A stretch of DNA of 64,000 bases from Arenibacterium halophilum. GTDB lineage: Bacteria > Pseudomonadota > Alphaproteobacteria > Rhodobacterales > Rhodobacteraceae. The stretch's first letter is position 1. Each line of letters starts with the position of its first letter. Under the pieces are notes generated by a model that worked only from the letters and a program-made list of their open reading frames with translations, was not told the DNA's origin and ran no database searches. The position numbers and the translations under genes are program-made. This document shows, piece by piece, positions 37,434-46,494 of the stretch. The stretch is from positions 62,001-126,000 of the forward strand of contig NZ_VCPC01000003.1 of NCBI RefSeq assembly GCF_005938225.1, written 5' to 3'.

Positions 37434-39014
37434 CTATCCCTCGCTTGTGCTGACGAAGAAATAGACCCATTCGCCCTTGAACTCCGGGTCCGCTGCGCGC
37501 GCCGCCCGCACCCGGCTGCGCAGCCAGTCCAGGTAGGGCGCGGCGGGTTCGACCATGGGCCGCAACACATCATACAGCGGTGCCGAAGCGGCGAAGGCCA
37601 CCGCGATTTCCTGCCCATAGGGCGGTCCCACCAGCAGCGTCAGACCGACGTCGCGCTCTTCCCGCGCGCCGACGCGATAGTTGGCCTTGGGTGCCAGCTC
37701 GGCCAGCGGCACCTGCGGGTTCGGCGCAAGGTGGATCACGTTTCCGCCGGCATCGAAGAAATCGACATAGACGTAGGCCGGGTAATCCGGCCCGGTGATG
37801 TCGAACCACAGCCTGTCATCGCGCACGAAATCCAGCGCGCGGGCGTGGGTACCTTCGCCGATCAGCAGCGGATTGGTCGTTTGATCCGTCGATTGCGGCA
37901 ACCCGACCGAAGCAATGCCCGACAGCGCCCCGCATTGCGGGCGCGGCAGCAGGCGCAGGCTGTCGGATACAGCGATGTCGGGGCCCATCTGCGCCTGAAG
38001 CGCCGCCAGAACGGGCGCGCGCAACCCATCCTCAGGGATGTGACCCTTGAGCTGGAGCGTGGTGGTTTCGGGGTCGAACGACACCTGAAGCCGGGAACAG
38101 GGCACGGCGGCCAGCAGTGCAGCCACCCCGTCGCGCAGCGGATCGCCCTGTGCGGTGGCCTCGCCCGGCTGCATGAACGCCTGGAACGCGGCCAGCGAAA
38201 CCGGATCCACGTCACCGTCTGCCCCGGCAAAGGCCAGCTGCGCGGTGACGCGCGCGCCCTGCGGTGTGGCGGCCTCGCTGCGGGTGTGATCGGGGTCGGC
38301 AGCGATGGCCGGGTTTGACGCCACAGGTGCGTTGGGCAGAGCGGCCGGTTGCGGCGTCGCGGGTTGTGCAACCGCCGCCGGAGCCTCGGCCAGCGGGGCG
38401 GTATGGGCAGAGGGCTGCAACGCCGCGGCGGCAATGGGCCGGGCGGTTTGCGATTGTGCCGGTTCCGCGCGGGGTTGTGCAGGCAAAACCGCGGATGGCT
38501 GCGCGACACCTGCCATGGCGACCTGGGCCGACGGCGGCGCATCGGTCAGGGAGCTGGCCGTGAGAGCCGACGCCGCAATCGGGGCAGACATAGGTGCCGC
38601 CAGCGACGCGCGCTCGGACGCGGGGGTGCTTGCCTGCGCTTGTGAGGGCGAGGCACTGGCAGGGGCAATTGTGCTAAGGGTGGGCGTAGCAGCGGGTGCC
38701 GTCTGCGTCGGGGCGTCTGTCGCGACGGCGGTATCTGTCGGGGGCGCAACCGCGTCAGCACGCGAGGTTGAAACGGCACCAGCGGGGATCGTCGCGCCGT
38801 CCGCGTCGCTTTCGCGGGCGATGCCTTGCCGCGGTTCGGCCTGCTGCGCGGACTCGCGTTGCAAGGCCATCGCCTGCATATCAAGGCGCGAGGTCGGCGC
38901 AGGTTGCACCGGCACAGGATCCGGCGTCAGCGCGGCCAGAAGCACCCCCGCACCGGCCACATGCACAAGGGCCGAAGCGCCAAAGCCAACCGCCCAGCGC
39001 GCAGCGCGGGTCAC
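37434..39014 (-). CDS. TonB-like membrane protein with C-terminal DUF4384 domain
   Basis: A 526-residue protein. One N-terminal membrane segment (VGFGASALVHVAGAGVLLAA) precedes a long Ala/Pro/Thr-rich periplasmic stretch (about residues 35-260), the layout of TonB or TolA. The C-terminal half has a BON-like segment (LQVSFDPETTTLQLKGHI) and a DUF4384 domain (DRLWFDITGPDYPAYVYVDF then FDAGGNVIHLAPNP). The GTG start overlaps the ExbD stop (GTGA), so it completes the Exb operon and likely receives force from it. The target at the outer membrane is unknown. Confidence 0.85.
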   Translation of the reverse strand: MTRAARWAVGFGASALVHVAGAGVLLAALTPDPVPVQPAPTSRLDMQAMALQRESAQQAEPRQGIARESDADGATIPAGAVSTSRADAVAPPTDTAVATDAPTQTAPAATPTLSTIAPASASPSQAQASTPASERASLAAPMSAPIAASALTASSLTDAPPSAQVAMAGVAQPSAVLPAQPRAEPAQSQTARPIAAAALQPSAHTAPLAEAPAAVAQPATPQPAALPNAPVASNPAIAADPDHTRSEAATPQGARVTAQLAFAGADGDVDPVSLAAFQAFMQPGEATAQGDPLRDGVAALLAAVPCSRLQVSFDPETTTLQLKGHIPEDGLRAPVLAALQAQMGPDIAVSDSLRLLPRPQCGALSGIASVGLPQSTDQTTNPLLIGEGTHARALDFVRDDRLWFDITGPDYPAYVYVDFFDAGGNVIHLAPNPQVPLAELAPKANYRVGAREERDVGLTLLVGPPYGQEIAVAFAASAPLYDVLRPMVEPAAPYLDWLRSRVRAARAADPEFKGEWVYFFVSTSEG

Positions 39015-39418
39015 GGCTTGCCCTCGGGCGTGACGACCAGAACAATATCGCGCGTGCCCAGCGCCTCGGCCCGGGCGACCAAAGGCAGGACGTTGCGCAA
39101 CTCGGCATCGCGATGGGCGTTCACGCGCAGCCTCAGATCACCCGCATCTGCCAATCGCTGCGCCAGCGCCTGTTCGAACCCTGTGGCATCCGTCGCCACC
39201 CCGTCAAATGCCAGCGAGCCATCCGCCCCGACGGCCAGCGTCACGCCGCCCGAGGGCATATCTGCGCCGGTTGTGGCCACGGGAGGCGCGACGTCGAATG
39301 GGGCAGTGGCGTCCATCCGGCCGATCAGCATGAAGAAGACCAGCAGGAAGAATACCACGTCGATCAACGCGATGATGGTTTCCGAATGCTGCGCGCGGGT
39401 GGGGCGGGCCAGTTTCAT
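39011..39418 (-). CDS. ExbD/TolR-like biopolymer transport protein (second copy)
   Basis: A 135-residue protein with the ExbD layout: basic N-terminus, one membrane helix IIALIDVVFFLLVFFMLIGR containing the proton-channel Asp, and a periplasmic domain. It overlaps both neighbours (start in the other exbD stop, stop in the TonB-like start), so the three are translationally coupled. Confidence 0.92.
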   Translation of the reverse strand: MKLARPTRAQHSETIIALIDVVFFLLVFFMLIGRMDATAPFDVAPPVATTGADMPSGGVTLAVGADGSLAFDGVATDATGFEQALAQRLADAGDLRLRVNAHRDAELRNVLPLVARAEALGTRDIVLVVTPEGKP

Positions 39419-39837
39419 GGCTGCGCCTCCAGCCGGATCACCTGAAGCTGCTGGATCCCTGCACCTGTGGCCGCGTCCATCACGGAAATCAGCGCCTGCG
39501 TCCGCGCCGCGCCCGAGGGCAGGATCAGCACGCGCAGGTCAGGGGCGTCGGCCAGCCGCGCGCGGAGGTCGGCGGTCAGATCGGCCATCGCCACCGGCCG
39601 CCCCGAGACGACCGGATCGCCGCCTGCGCCAAGGCGGATCATCACCGTTTCGCCTGCCGTCGCGGGGCCAGCGGTGGCGCTGTTCTGCTGCTGCACCGCC
39701 GGGATCATGTCGAGATTCAGATAGGTCGAGGTGACCATGAAGAACACCAGCAGGATCAGCATCACGTCGATCATCGGCACCAGCGAAATCAACGGGCCAG
39801 CGCGGGCGGGGCGGGTCAGGGCAACCGGTTTGGCCAT
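39415..39837 (-). CDS. ExbD/TolR-like biopolymer transport protein (first copy)
   Basis: A 140-residue ExbD/TolR-type protein; the membrane helix LVPMIDVMLILLVFFMVTS carries the conserved Asp. It differs clearly from its neighbour, so the pair may form a heteromeric channel core with ExbB. It starts 15 bases after the ExbB stop. Confidence 0.92.
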   Translation of the reverse strand: MAKPVALTRPARAGPLISLVPMIDVMLILLVFFMVTSTYLNLDMIPAVQQQNSATAGPATAGETVMIRLGAGGDPVVSGRPVAMADLTADLRARLADAPDLRVLILPSGAARTQALISVMDAATGAGIQQLQVIRLEAQP

Positions 39838-39852
39838 CTCAGCGCCTTTCGG

Positions 39853-40476
39853 TCAGATCCCGGGGTTGCGGTCGGCCAGCATCAGCGCGCCCACCGCGCT
39901 TTCCATCGTCTGCGCAGCACGTTCGATCCGCGCCGAGAGCAGCCCGGCCCCCACGGCCGCCGGGATAGCAACCAGCAGCCCGGCGGCCGTGGTCAGCAAT
40001 GCCTGCCAGATACCGCCTGCGAGAACCGAGGCATTGGCCGCGCCTTCGGCCAGCTCAAGTTGCTGAAACGATTGGATCATGCCCAGCACCGTGCCCAGCA
40101 GACCCAGCAGCGGAGAGATCATGGCGATCAGCTCCAGCAGACGGATCATGCCGTTCATCTCGGCAAGTTCTTCATTTCCGCGCCGGGTCAGTTCGGCGTC
40201 CAGATCGGGCCCCTTGAACCCGCCTGCGAGGGCCTTCATCGCATAGGCGGTCAGCCGATCGGCGGGGGCGGGGCCCTGTTCGACCATCTGGCGCGCGCGC
40301 TGCTTGTCGCCCTGCCGCCACAGCTCGAAGGCTTCGGTCCGGCGCGCCCCGCCCGCGCGGACATGGCGCAGTTGCAGCACCTTGGCGACGATCAGCGCCA
40401 GCGACAGCAGCGATAGCGCGGCCAGCACAAGGATGATCGGCCCGCCAGAGCCGAGGGTGGCCAAAGCGTCCGCCAC
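39853..40476 (-). CDS. MotA/TolQ/ExbB proton channel family protein
   Basis: A 207-residue ExbB/TolQ-type protein with three membrane segments: IILVLAALSLLSLALIVAKV near the N-terminus, then IAMISPLLGLLGTVLGMIQSF and LLTTAAGLLVAIPAAVG. The last two are the MotA_ExbB signature that surrounds the ExbD helix and carries protons. The GTG start directly follows the stop of the preceding gene, with no gap. Confidence 0.93.
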   Translation of the reverse strand: MADALATLGSGGPIILVLAALSLLSLALIVAKVLQLRHVRAGGARRTEAFELWRQGDKQRARQMVEQGPAPADRLTAYAMKALAGGFKGPDLDAELTRRGNEELAEMNGMIRLLELIAMISPLLGLLGTVLGMIQSFQQLELAEGAANASVLAGGIWQALLTTAAGLLVAIPAAVGAGLLSARIERAAQTMESAVGALMLADRNPGI

Positions 40477-40914
40477 CTATTTCACCATCCGGGCCGAGGT
40501 CTTGCTGCCAAGGGTCAGGATCGGAAAGCAATCCTGTTCGCCTGCGTTCTGCGGCTTGCACGATGTCAGGTCGTGCAGCAGGATTTCCGAGATGTCGGTG
40601 CAAGCCAGTTCGGGAATCTCGAACAGTTTCAGCGTGGTGCGCGCCACCGGCAGGGGGGCGGCGTCGATCGACAGCAGCCGGTCGATCACGCCTTGCCCGT
40701 CAAGGATCGCAAGGCTCATCTCGAACCCTTCGTAACTGGTGCCGGTGCCGTTGCGGAACAGGAAATAGGCGCGGCAGCCGCCGCCGTCGATATCCTCGAC
40801 CTTGTTCAGCTCGACCGAAAGGCCAGTCGAATCGGCGGATTGCTGGGCCGTGGCCGCGCAGGCGGTTCCGGCAACAATGGCGGCCGCTAAGGCGAATTGT
40901 TTCATAGGGCGCAT
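40477..40914 (-). CDS. Small periplasmic protein of the T6SS-linked Exb operon, function unknown
   Basis: A 145-residue protein with a signal peptide (MKQFALAAAIVAGTACAATA after MRP) and a mature domain with several cysteines (GGGCRAYF, LACTDI, SCKPQ, QDCFPI). The FRNGTGTSYEGFEMSLAILDGQG stretch has a beta-sandwich look. No family was recognised. AGGAGG lies 6 bases before the ATG. It sits between the 547-residue protein and exbB, all on one strand. Confidence 0.8.
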   Translation of the reverse strand: MRPMKQFALAAAIVAGTACAATAQQSADSTGLSVELNKVEDIDGGGCRAYFLFRNGTGTSYEGFEMSLAILDGQGVIDRLLSIDAAPLPVARTTLKLFEIPELACTDISEILLHDLTSCKPQNAGEQDCFPILTLGSKTSARMVK

Positions 40915-40938
40915 TGCGGCCTCCTGTTCCCTTTTCCG

Positions 40939-42582
40939 TTACGCGGCCAGCGCGTCGCTGACCTGTTTCAACGAGTCGAGCGCTGCGCCCCGGATGTTGG
41001 TTTTCACGAAGCCGTTGTCGTCGACCGCCTGGAAGAACGGTTCGTCCAGCGCCGTGCGATAGGTGTCGATGATGCCGCGCGCTTCGGTTTTCAGCGCCTC
41101 GCGCCGGTCACCGTCGGGCGCTTCGACCAGCGTTTCCAGCGTGTCTTCCAGCCGGGAATCGATCCCGTCGAGATAGGTGAACAGGACCGACGAATGGGCC
41201 GAGACATCTTCCAGCCCCTCGATGCCGCTGGTGGCGCTGTCGATGGCGGCTTTCAGGCCTTCCAGCTCTTTTCTCAGCGCGCCGCGCGTGTTGATCCAGG
41301 CCAGTCGGGATTTGACATAGGGCACCAGGTTGGCCTGAACCGTATCCTGCGCCTCTTGCGCGGCGGCGCTGGTGGTGGCGCTTGTGGCGGCTTTCAGCAG
41401 TTCGGCCACCTTGCCGGCCGCGGCCAATGCGCGGTCGTATGCGCCATCGGCGGCCAGATCCTTGGCATAGTTGAAGGCGCGGTTGATCGCGTCCAGATCG
41501 CCGCGCTTCTCGGCCATGGCCTTGTCGACCAGCGGTTGCAGGCGTGCCTCGGCGGTGGCCCATTTCTGCGCTTCGGCAGACAGCGGCTCGGGCGCGGGTT
41601 CGGGCGGGGGCGGCGCGGCAGGCGCGGCGCCCAGTTTCTGCACTGCCGCCTCGATCTTGGTCAAACCACCTTCGGCACCGGGCAGATCGCCGCCCTTGAT
41701 CGCCTTCACGGCAGCGCCCAGCGCGGCCAGCAGCTTGGCGCGGACGGGTTCGGAGGTGCCGTCGATAGCCTGTTTCAGGGCCGAGGCGCGGGCTGCCAGG
41801 GCGCGGGCGTCGGGCGCGTTGGCCTGCGGTGGCGCTTCGGGCGCGGCTGGGGCCTGGCCCAGCTTGGCCAGCGCGGATTCGATGGCAGTGACGGTTTTCT
41901 CGGCCTGCCCAAGGTCGCCGGATTTGATCTGTCCGACGGCAGCGGCCATGGCCGCTTTAAGCTTGTCCGCCACGCCGCCTTGCACGGCGGCGACACCGGG
42001 TTGGGCCGCTTTCAGCCGCGCGGCAAGCTCTTGCGCAGATGCACCGGTTTCCTCGGATGCGTCATTGCTGTCGTCGCTGTCGTTACTTTCGGTCTCTTGC
42101 GGCCCCGGAGGCGGCGGAGGGGGCGGTGGAGGTGCGTCGTTGCTGACGGGTGCGGCGGCTTGGGCCGGGGCATCATCGTCGCCATCATCCTGCCCGTCAT
42201 CCTGATCGAACTCGGGATCATCGGGCAGATCCTCGATATCGCTTTCAAGCTCGTTGCCGTTTTCATCCAGAATACGGACGTTCAGCGTGATCTTGTTCAG
42301 GCGCAGATACTGTTTCAGCGTCTTGGCAAGCTGGGGCACCACGCGCTCGCAGGTCAGTTCCAGAATCTTGCCGCTCACCGCCATCGTGCCAAAGGCCACC
42401 TTGGGCGAGTCGCCCTCGGCCTTGGCGGCCTTGGCGAGGATCTTGGGATTCTTGCGCCGGTCCACGATGACGACGTGGTTTTCCTTTTTCTTTCCCGGGC
42501 AGAAGGCGAAGGGCATGTCCTTCTTTTTGGCCAGCTTGACCATCTTCTTCAGCTCGGCGCCTTCCAGCTTCTCGGATGCCAT
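40939..42582 (-). CDS. Large T6SS-linked repeat protein of unknown function
   Basis: A 547-residue soluble protein. Residues 1-115 form a basic globular domain (KKKDMPFAFCPGKKKENHVV start). Residues 115-185 are acidic and proline-rich (DLPDDPEFDQDDGQDDGDDD, a run of nine prolines). Two related helical units follow at about 205-250 (KAAMAAAVGQIKSGDLGQAE) and 275-320 (LAALGAAVKAIKGGDLPGAE), then a long helical C-terminus. No enzyme motif is visible. It heads the minus arm, divergent from tssA, and may be a scaffold or a secreted cargo. TTTGGAG precedes the ATG. Confidence 0.9.
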   Translation of the reverse strand: MASEKLEGAELKKMVKLAKKKDMPFAFCPGKKKENHVVIVDRRKNPKILAKAAKAEGDSPKVAFGTMAVSGKILELTCERVVPQLAKTLKQYLRLNKITLNVRILDENGNELESDIEDLPDDPEFDQDDGQDDGDDDAPAQAAAPVSNDAPPPPPPPPPGPQETESNDSDDSNDASEETGASAQELAARLKAAQPGVAAVQGGVADKLKAAMAAAVGQIKSGDLGQAEKTVTAIESALAKLGQAPAAPEAPPQANAPDARALAARASALKQAIDGTSEPVRAKLLAALGAAVKAIKGGDLPGAEGGLTKIEAAVQKLGAAPAAPPPPEPAPEPLSAEAQKWATAEARLQPLVDKAMAEKRGDLDAINRAFNYAKDLAADGAYDRALAAAGKVAELLKAATSATTSAAAQEAQDTVQANLVPYVKSRLAWINTRGALRKELEGLKAAIDSATSGIEGLEDVSAHSSVLFTYLDGIDSRLEDTLETLVEAPDGDRREALKTEARGIIDTYRTALDEPFFQAVDDNGFVKTNIRGAALDSLKQVSDALAA

Positions 42583-42754
42583 TGCGACAGCTCCAAATGC
42601 AGTTTCAGAAATGAATTGACATTAAGGAAACGATAAGGCTGTCTTTGGGTCAAGCCATTGTTTTTTTACGCTGTGTGAACTGGATTACAGCGGCCCGCGT
42701 GGGGACGGGGTGTTAAGGTTTCGGCTTCGATTGAACGGTTTCAGGGGAAGACGG
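42583..42754. promoter_or_regulatory. Divergent control region of the two T6SS arms
   Basis: 172 bases, locally AT-rich (around 42600-42680, with a T9 tract), separate the divergent 547-residue gene and tssA. It must hold the promoters of both arms. TTGACA occurs at 42616-42621 without a convincing -10 at proper spacing, and no sigma-54 site was seen. Confidence 0.4.
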
Positions 42755-43810
42755 ATGGACCCGGTTAGCTTGTTGGTCGCCAGGGCGGATGATGCCCCAA
42801 GTGGCGAGAACCTGGAATATGATCCAGAATTTGTGGAAATGGAGCTGGCCGCCCAGCCCGGCGAAGAGTCGCAATTCGGCGATACGGTGAAAGAGGCGGA
42901 AGGCGCGGATTACGGCGAGGTAGCCGAAAAGGCGCTGGCGATCCTCGAGCGCAGCCACGACCTGCGCGCAGCCATCTTTCTGGGCGAGGCGATGCTGGCC
43001 ACCTCGGGGCTGACCGATTTCGCCGATGTTACCGCATATGTGCGCGGTTGTCTGGAGCAGTATTGGGACAGCTGCCACCCGCAGCTGGACGAAGATGACG
43101 ACGACGATCCGACGATGCGGATCAACGCGGTGCAGAACCTCTGCGGTCAGCCCGGCGGGCAAAGCGGCCCGTCGCCGGTTTACCGTGCGCTGCGCAACGT
43201 GCCGCTCAGCGAAAGCCGTGGCTTTGGCCGCTTTTCGTTCCGCGACGTGGAGATTTCCGAGGGCCGCGCCCAGCCCCGCGCGGGCGAAGATGCCCCCGCC
43301 AACAGCGCCAACATCGCCGCCGCCTTTCAGGACAGCGACCCCGAGGTGCTGCAACGCCGTCTGACTGCGGCGAAGGCGATCCGCGATGACCTCAAGGCGA
43401 TTTCGGCGGTGTTCGACGACAAGACGCCGGGGCAGGGCCCCGAGCTGGACCCGCTGATCAAGCTGGCACATGACATCCACACCACGCTGAAACGGTTTGC
43501 CGGGGGCGATGAGCCCGCCGAAGCCGAGGCGGCCAGTGATGACGGTGCCGCGCCAGAAGGTGAGGCCGCGCCCGAGTCAGGCGCCGCCGCGCCGCGTGCG
43601 GTGGGCGGAATCGCGTCGCGCAGCGATGTGACCAACGCGCTGGACCGCGTCATCGACTATTACCAACGCAACGAACCGTCGAGCCCGGTGCCGATTCTTC
43701 TGAAACGCGCCAAACGCCTTGTGAATGCCGATTTCATGACGATCATGAAGGACATGGCACCCGGCGGGGTTGAAAATGTGCACCTGATTGGTGGCATCGA
43801 CGACGAATAA
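42755..43810 (+). CDS. tssA: T6SS protein TssA
   Basis: A 351-residue protein with the ImpA N-terminal domain (about residues 10-130: SGENLEYDPEFVEMELAA at its start, then ILERSHDLRAAIFLGEAML) and the C-terminal VTNALDRVIDYYQRNEPSSP segment that precedes VPILLKRAKRLVNADFM. TssA primes and caps the growing tail tube and sheath in the cytoplasm. The ATG at 42755 has AGGGGAAG upstream. It opens the plus-strand arm. Confidence 0.93.
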   Translation: MDPVSLLVARADDAPSGENLEYDPEFVEMELAAQPGEESQFGDTVKEAEGADYGEVAEKALAILERSHDLRAAIFLGEAMLATSGLTDFADVTAYVRGCLEQYWDSCHPQLDEDDDDDPTMRINAVQNLCGQPGGQSGPSPVYRALRNVPLSESRGFGRFSFRDVEISEGRAQPRAGEDAPANSANIAAAFQDSDPEVLQRRLTAAKAIRDDLKAISAVFDDKTPGQGPELDPLIKLAHDIHTTLKRFAGGDEPAEAEAASDDGAAPEGEAAPESGAAAPRAVGGIASRSDVTNALDRVIDYYQRNEPSSPVPILLKRAKRLVNADFMTIMKDMAPGGVENVHLIGGIDDE

Positions 43811-43883
43811 TGCGCTGGCTGTGATATGGTTCACAGATAGCCGCACAGATTTCATGGATATTAGGGACATCAAGGAGCACTAA

Positions 43884-44393
43884 ATGGCCGGAAGTTCACA
43901 AAAATTTATCGCGCGCAACAGGGCGCCCCGGGTGCAGATCGAATATGATGTCGAACTGTACGGAGCCGAAAAGAAGGTTCAGCTTCCGTTCGTGATGGGG
44001 GTGATGAGCGATCTGGCCGGCAAGTCCGAGGTGGAACAGCCCCCAGTTGCAGACCGTAAGTTCCTGGAGATCGACGTCGACAACTTCGACGACCGGATGA
44101 AATCGATGAAACCGCGCGCCGCCTTTACGGTGCCGAACACGCTGACCGGCGAGGGCAACCTGGCCGTCGACATCACCTTCGAGAGCATGGACGATTTTTC
44201 GCCCGCCGCGATCGCCTCGAAGGTGGCACCGCTGAAGGAACTGCTGGATGCCCGCACCCAGCTGAGCAACCTGATGACGTATATGGATGGCAAGACCGGC
44301 GCCGAGACGCTGATCTCCAAGATCATCCAGGATCCGAGCCTGCTGAAGACGCTGGCCGCACAACCCGCGCCCAAAGCCGCGGACGAGGAATAG
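43884..44393 (+). CDS. tssB: T6SS contractile sheath small subunit TssB
   Basis: A 169-residue VipA-type protein with the family core RVQIEYDVELYGAEKKVQLP and FVMGVMSDLAG, then the ISR-like helix LLDARTQLSNLMTYMDGK. It pairs with TssC to build the contractile sheath. AAGGAG precedes the ATG and tssC follows after 9 bases. About four of five residues agree with the N-terminus of the large protein at 54662. Confidence 0.97.
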   Translation: MAGSSQKFIARNRAPRVQIEYDVELYGAEKKVQLPFVMGVMSDLAGKSEVEQPPVADRKFLEIDVDNFDDRMKSMKPRAAFTVPNTLTGEGNLAVDITFESMDDFSPAAIASKVAPLKELLDARTQLSNLMTYMDGKTGAETLISKIIQDPSLLKTLAAQPAPKAADEE

Positions 44394-44402
44394 GAGGCGA
44401 CC

Positions 44403-45899
44403 ATGGCTGAAGAACAGGCACAGGCAACCGCCGCGGAAGGCGCAACCGCCTTCGGATCGTCCGAATTCGAGGCTTTGCTGCAAAAGGAATTCCGGCCGAA
44501 ATCCGACAGCGCCAAATCTGCCGTCGAAAACGCGGTTAAGACGCTGGCGCAGCAGGCGCTGGAGAACACCGCGCTGATTTCGGATGATGCGCTGCGCTCG
44601 ATCGAAAGCATCGTGGCCGAGATCGACAAGAAGCTGACCGAGCAGGTCAACCTGATCCTGCACCACGAAGAATACCAGCAGATGGAAAGCGCCTGGCGCG
44701 GTCTGCATTACCTGGTGAACAACACCGAAACCGACGAGATGCTGAAAATCCGCGTGATGAACATCTCGAAGAAGGAAATGCACAAGACTCTGCGCAAGTT
44801 CAAAGGCACCGCCTGGGACCAGTCGCCCATCTTCAAGAAGGTCTACGAAGAGGAATTCGGCCAGTTCGGAGGCGAACCCTATGGCTCGCTGGTGGCAGAC
44901 TACCATTTCGATCACAGCCCGCCCGATGTCGAACTGCTTGGCGAAATGTCGAAGATCGCCGCCGCAGCCCATGCGCCGCTGATCACCGGCGCGCAGCCCA
45001 GCCTGTTCCAGATGGACAGCTGGGGCGAATTGGCAAACCCGCGCGACCTGACGAAAATCTTCCAGACGCCGGAATATGCCGCCTGGCGCAGCCTGCGCGA
45101 AAGCGAAGATGCCAAATACGTCGGTTTGGCAATGCCGCGCTTCCTGGGCCGTCTGCCCTATGGGTCGAAAACCGATCCGGTCGAGGCATTTGCCTTTGAA
45201 GAAGACACCGAAGGCGCAGACAGCACGAAGTACGGCTGGGTCAACGCGGCCTATGCGATGGCGGTAAACATCAACCGTTCGTTCAAGGAATTCGGCTGGT
45301 GTTCGCGGATCCGCGGCGTGGAAAGCGGTGGCGCGGTGCCGAACCTGCCGTCGCACACTTTCCCGACCGACGACGGCGGCGTGGATCAGAAGTGCCCGAC
45401 CGAGATTGCAATCTCGGACCGTCGCGAGGCGGAGCTGGCCAAGAACGGCATGATGCCGTTGATCCACCGCAAGAATTCGGACATCGCCGCCTTCATCGGC
45501 GCGCAGTCGCTGCACAAGCCTGCGGAATACGATGACCCGGACGCAACCGCGAACGCCAACCTGGCAGCCCGCCTGCCGTATCTGTTCGCGACCTGCCGGT
45601 TTGCGCACTACCTGAAGTGCATGGTGCGCGACAAGATTGGTTCCTTCAAAAGCCGGAACGACATGGAAAACTGGCTGCAGGAGTGGATCAACAACTACGT
45701 CGATTTCAACGCGGAAGTATCGAACGAGCGTGAAAAGGCCCGCAAGCCGCTTGCCGCTGCCGAAGTCGTCGTGGAGGAAGTCGAGGGCAATCCAGGATAT
45801 TATTCTTCGAAGTTCTTTCTTCGCCCTCACTACCAGCTTGAAGGCCTGTCGGTCTCTCTTCGTCTGGTATCAAAACTGCCTTCGGAAAAAGGGGCGTAA
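44403..45899 (+). CDS. tssC: T6SS contractile sheath large subunit TssC
   Basis: A 498-residue VipB-type protein. NLILHHEEYQQMESAWRGLH, GLAMPRFLGRLPYG, the hydrophilic insert and the C-terminal domain (RFAHYLKCMVRDKIGSF to the RPHYQLEGLSVSLRLVSKLP end) are all in place, so this is the functional sheath subunit. AGGAGG lies just upstream of the ATG. It is the reference for the shortened TssC-like domain in the gene at 54662. Confidence 0.97.
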   Translation: MAEEQAQATAAEGATAFGSSEFEALLQKEFRPKSDSAKSAVENAVKTLAQQALENTALISDDALRSIESIVAEIDKKLTEQVNLILHHEEYQQMESAWRGLHYLVNNTETDEMLKIRVMNISKKEMHKTLRKFKGTAWDQSPIFKKVYEEEFGQFGGEPYGSLVADYHFDHSPPDVELLGEMSKIAAAAHAPLITGAQPSLFQMDSWGELANPRDLTKIFQTPEYAAWRSLRESEDAKYVGLAMPRFLGRLPYGSKTDPVEAFAFEEDTEGADSTKYGWVNAAYAMAVNINRSFKEFGWCSRIRGVESGGAVPNLPSHTFPTDDGGVDQKCPTEIAISDRREAELAKNGMMPLIHRKNSDIAAFIGAQSLHKPAEYDDPDATANANLAARLPYLFATCRFAHYLKCMVRDKIGSFKSRNDMENWLQEWINNYVDFNAEVSNEREKARKPLAAAEVVVEEVEGNPGYYSSKFFLRPHYQLEGLSVSLRLVSKLPSEKGA

Positions 45900-45966
45900 T
45901 TTCAGGTCTCCCGAAGGTCTCACTTGCAAATAGGCGCGCGTCGCCACACTCGGAAAGGATACTACA

Positions 45967-46473
45967 ATGGAAAATACATTTGCGCTTGTCAGCGATGCCC
46001 CCGGTGAAAGCCTTGAGAAAAACCACAAGGACTGGATCCCGATCAAGAGCATGTCGTGGGAAGTGACCCGCACGCTTGATATGGACGATCTGGGCACCGC
46101 GCAGCGTGGCTATGCCAACTCGTCCTTCGGCAAGATCTCGATGACATCGGAACTTGGCCTGCATTCGCCCAAGATCATGCTGTCGGTCGCCAACGGCACC
46201 GTCCGCAAGGAAATCAAGATCGAAATGTGCCGGTCGGGCGACAGCACCAGCCAGGGCGCCGAGCCGTACCTGATCTTCATCGCCAAGCACGCGACCATCG
46301 ACAAATACGAGGTCTCGGGCGGCGAAGAGCAGATCCCCGAAGAAAACTGGGACATCTGCTATCGCGAGATCATGATCGAGTACAAGAAGGCCGATCCGGA
46401 AAGCGGCGCGCTGGGCAAGGGCGGCGATTTCAGCTGGGATCTCATGGCGATGGAAATGGGCTCCAGCAGCTAA
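45967..46473 (+). CDS. hcp: T6SS tail tube protein Hcp
   Basis: A 168-residue Hcp family protein. The IPIKSMSWEVTRTLD start, AQRGYANSSFGKISMTSELG and the IMIEYKKADPESG end are the Hcp pattern. Hexameric rings stack into the tube that is shot out by the sheath and can carry small effectors. It follows tssC by 67 bases and is followed by a terminator, which would allow higher expression than downstream genes. Confidence 0.96.
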   Translation: MENTFALVSDAPGESLEKNHKDWIPIKSMSWEVTRTLDMDDLGTAQRGYANSSFGKISMTSELGLHSPKIMLSVANGTVRKEIKIEMCRSGDSTSQGAEPYLIFIAKHATIDKYEVSGGEEQIPEENWDICYREIMIEYKKADPESGALGKGGDFSWDLMAMEMGSSS

Positions 46474-46494
46474 GCCTCTTACATGCGATTTTGT

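Noticed and set aside
42583-42754. A sigma-54 promoter for the T6SS operon
   Set aside because: No GG-N10-GC element of the -24/-12 type could be placed convincingly in the divergent region.
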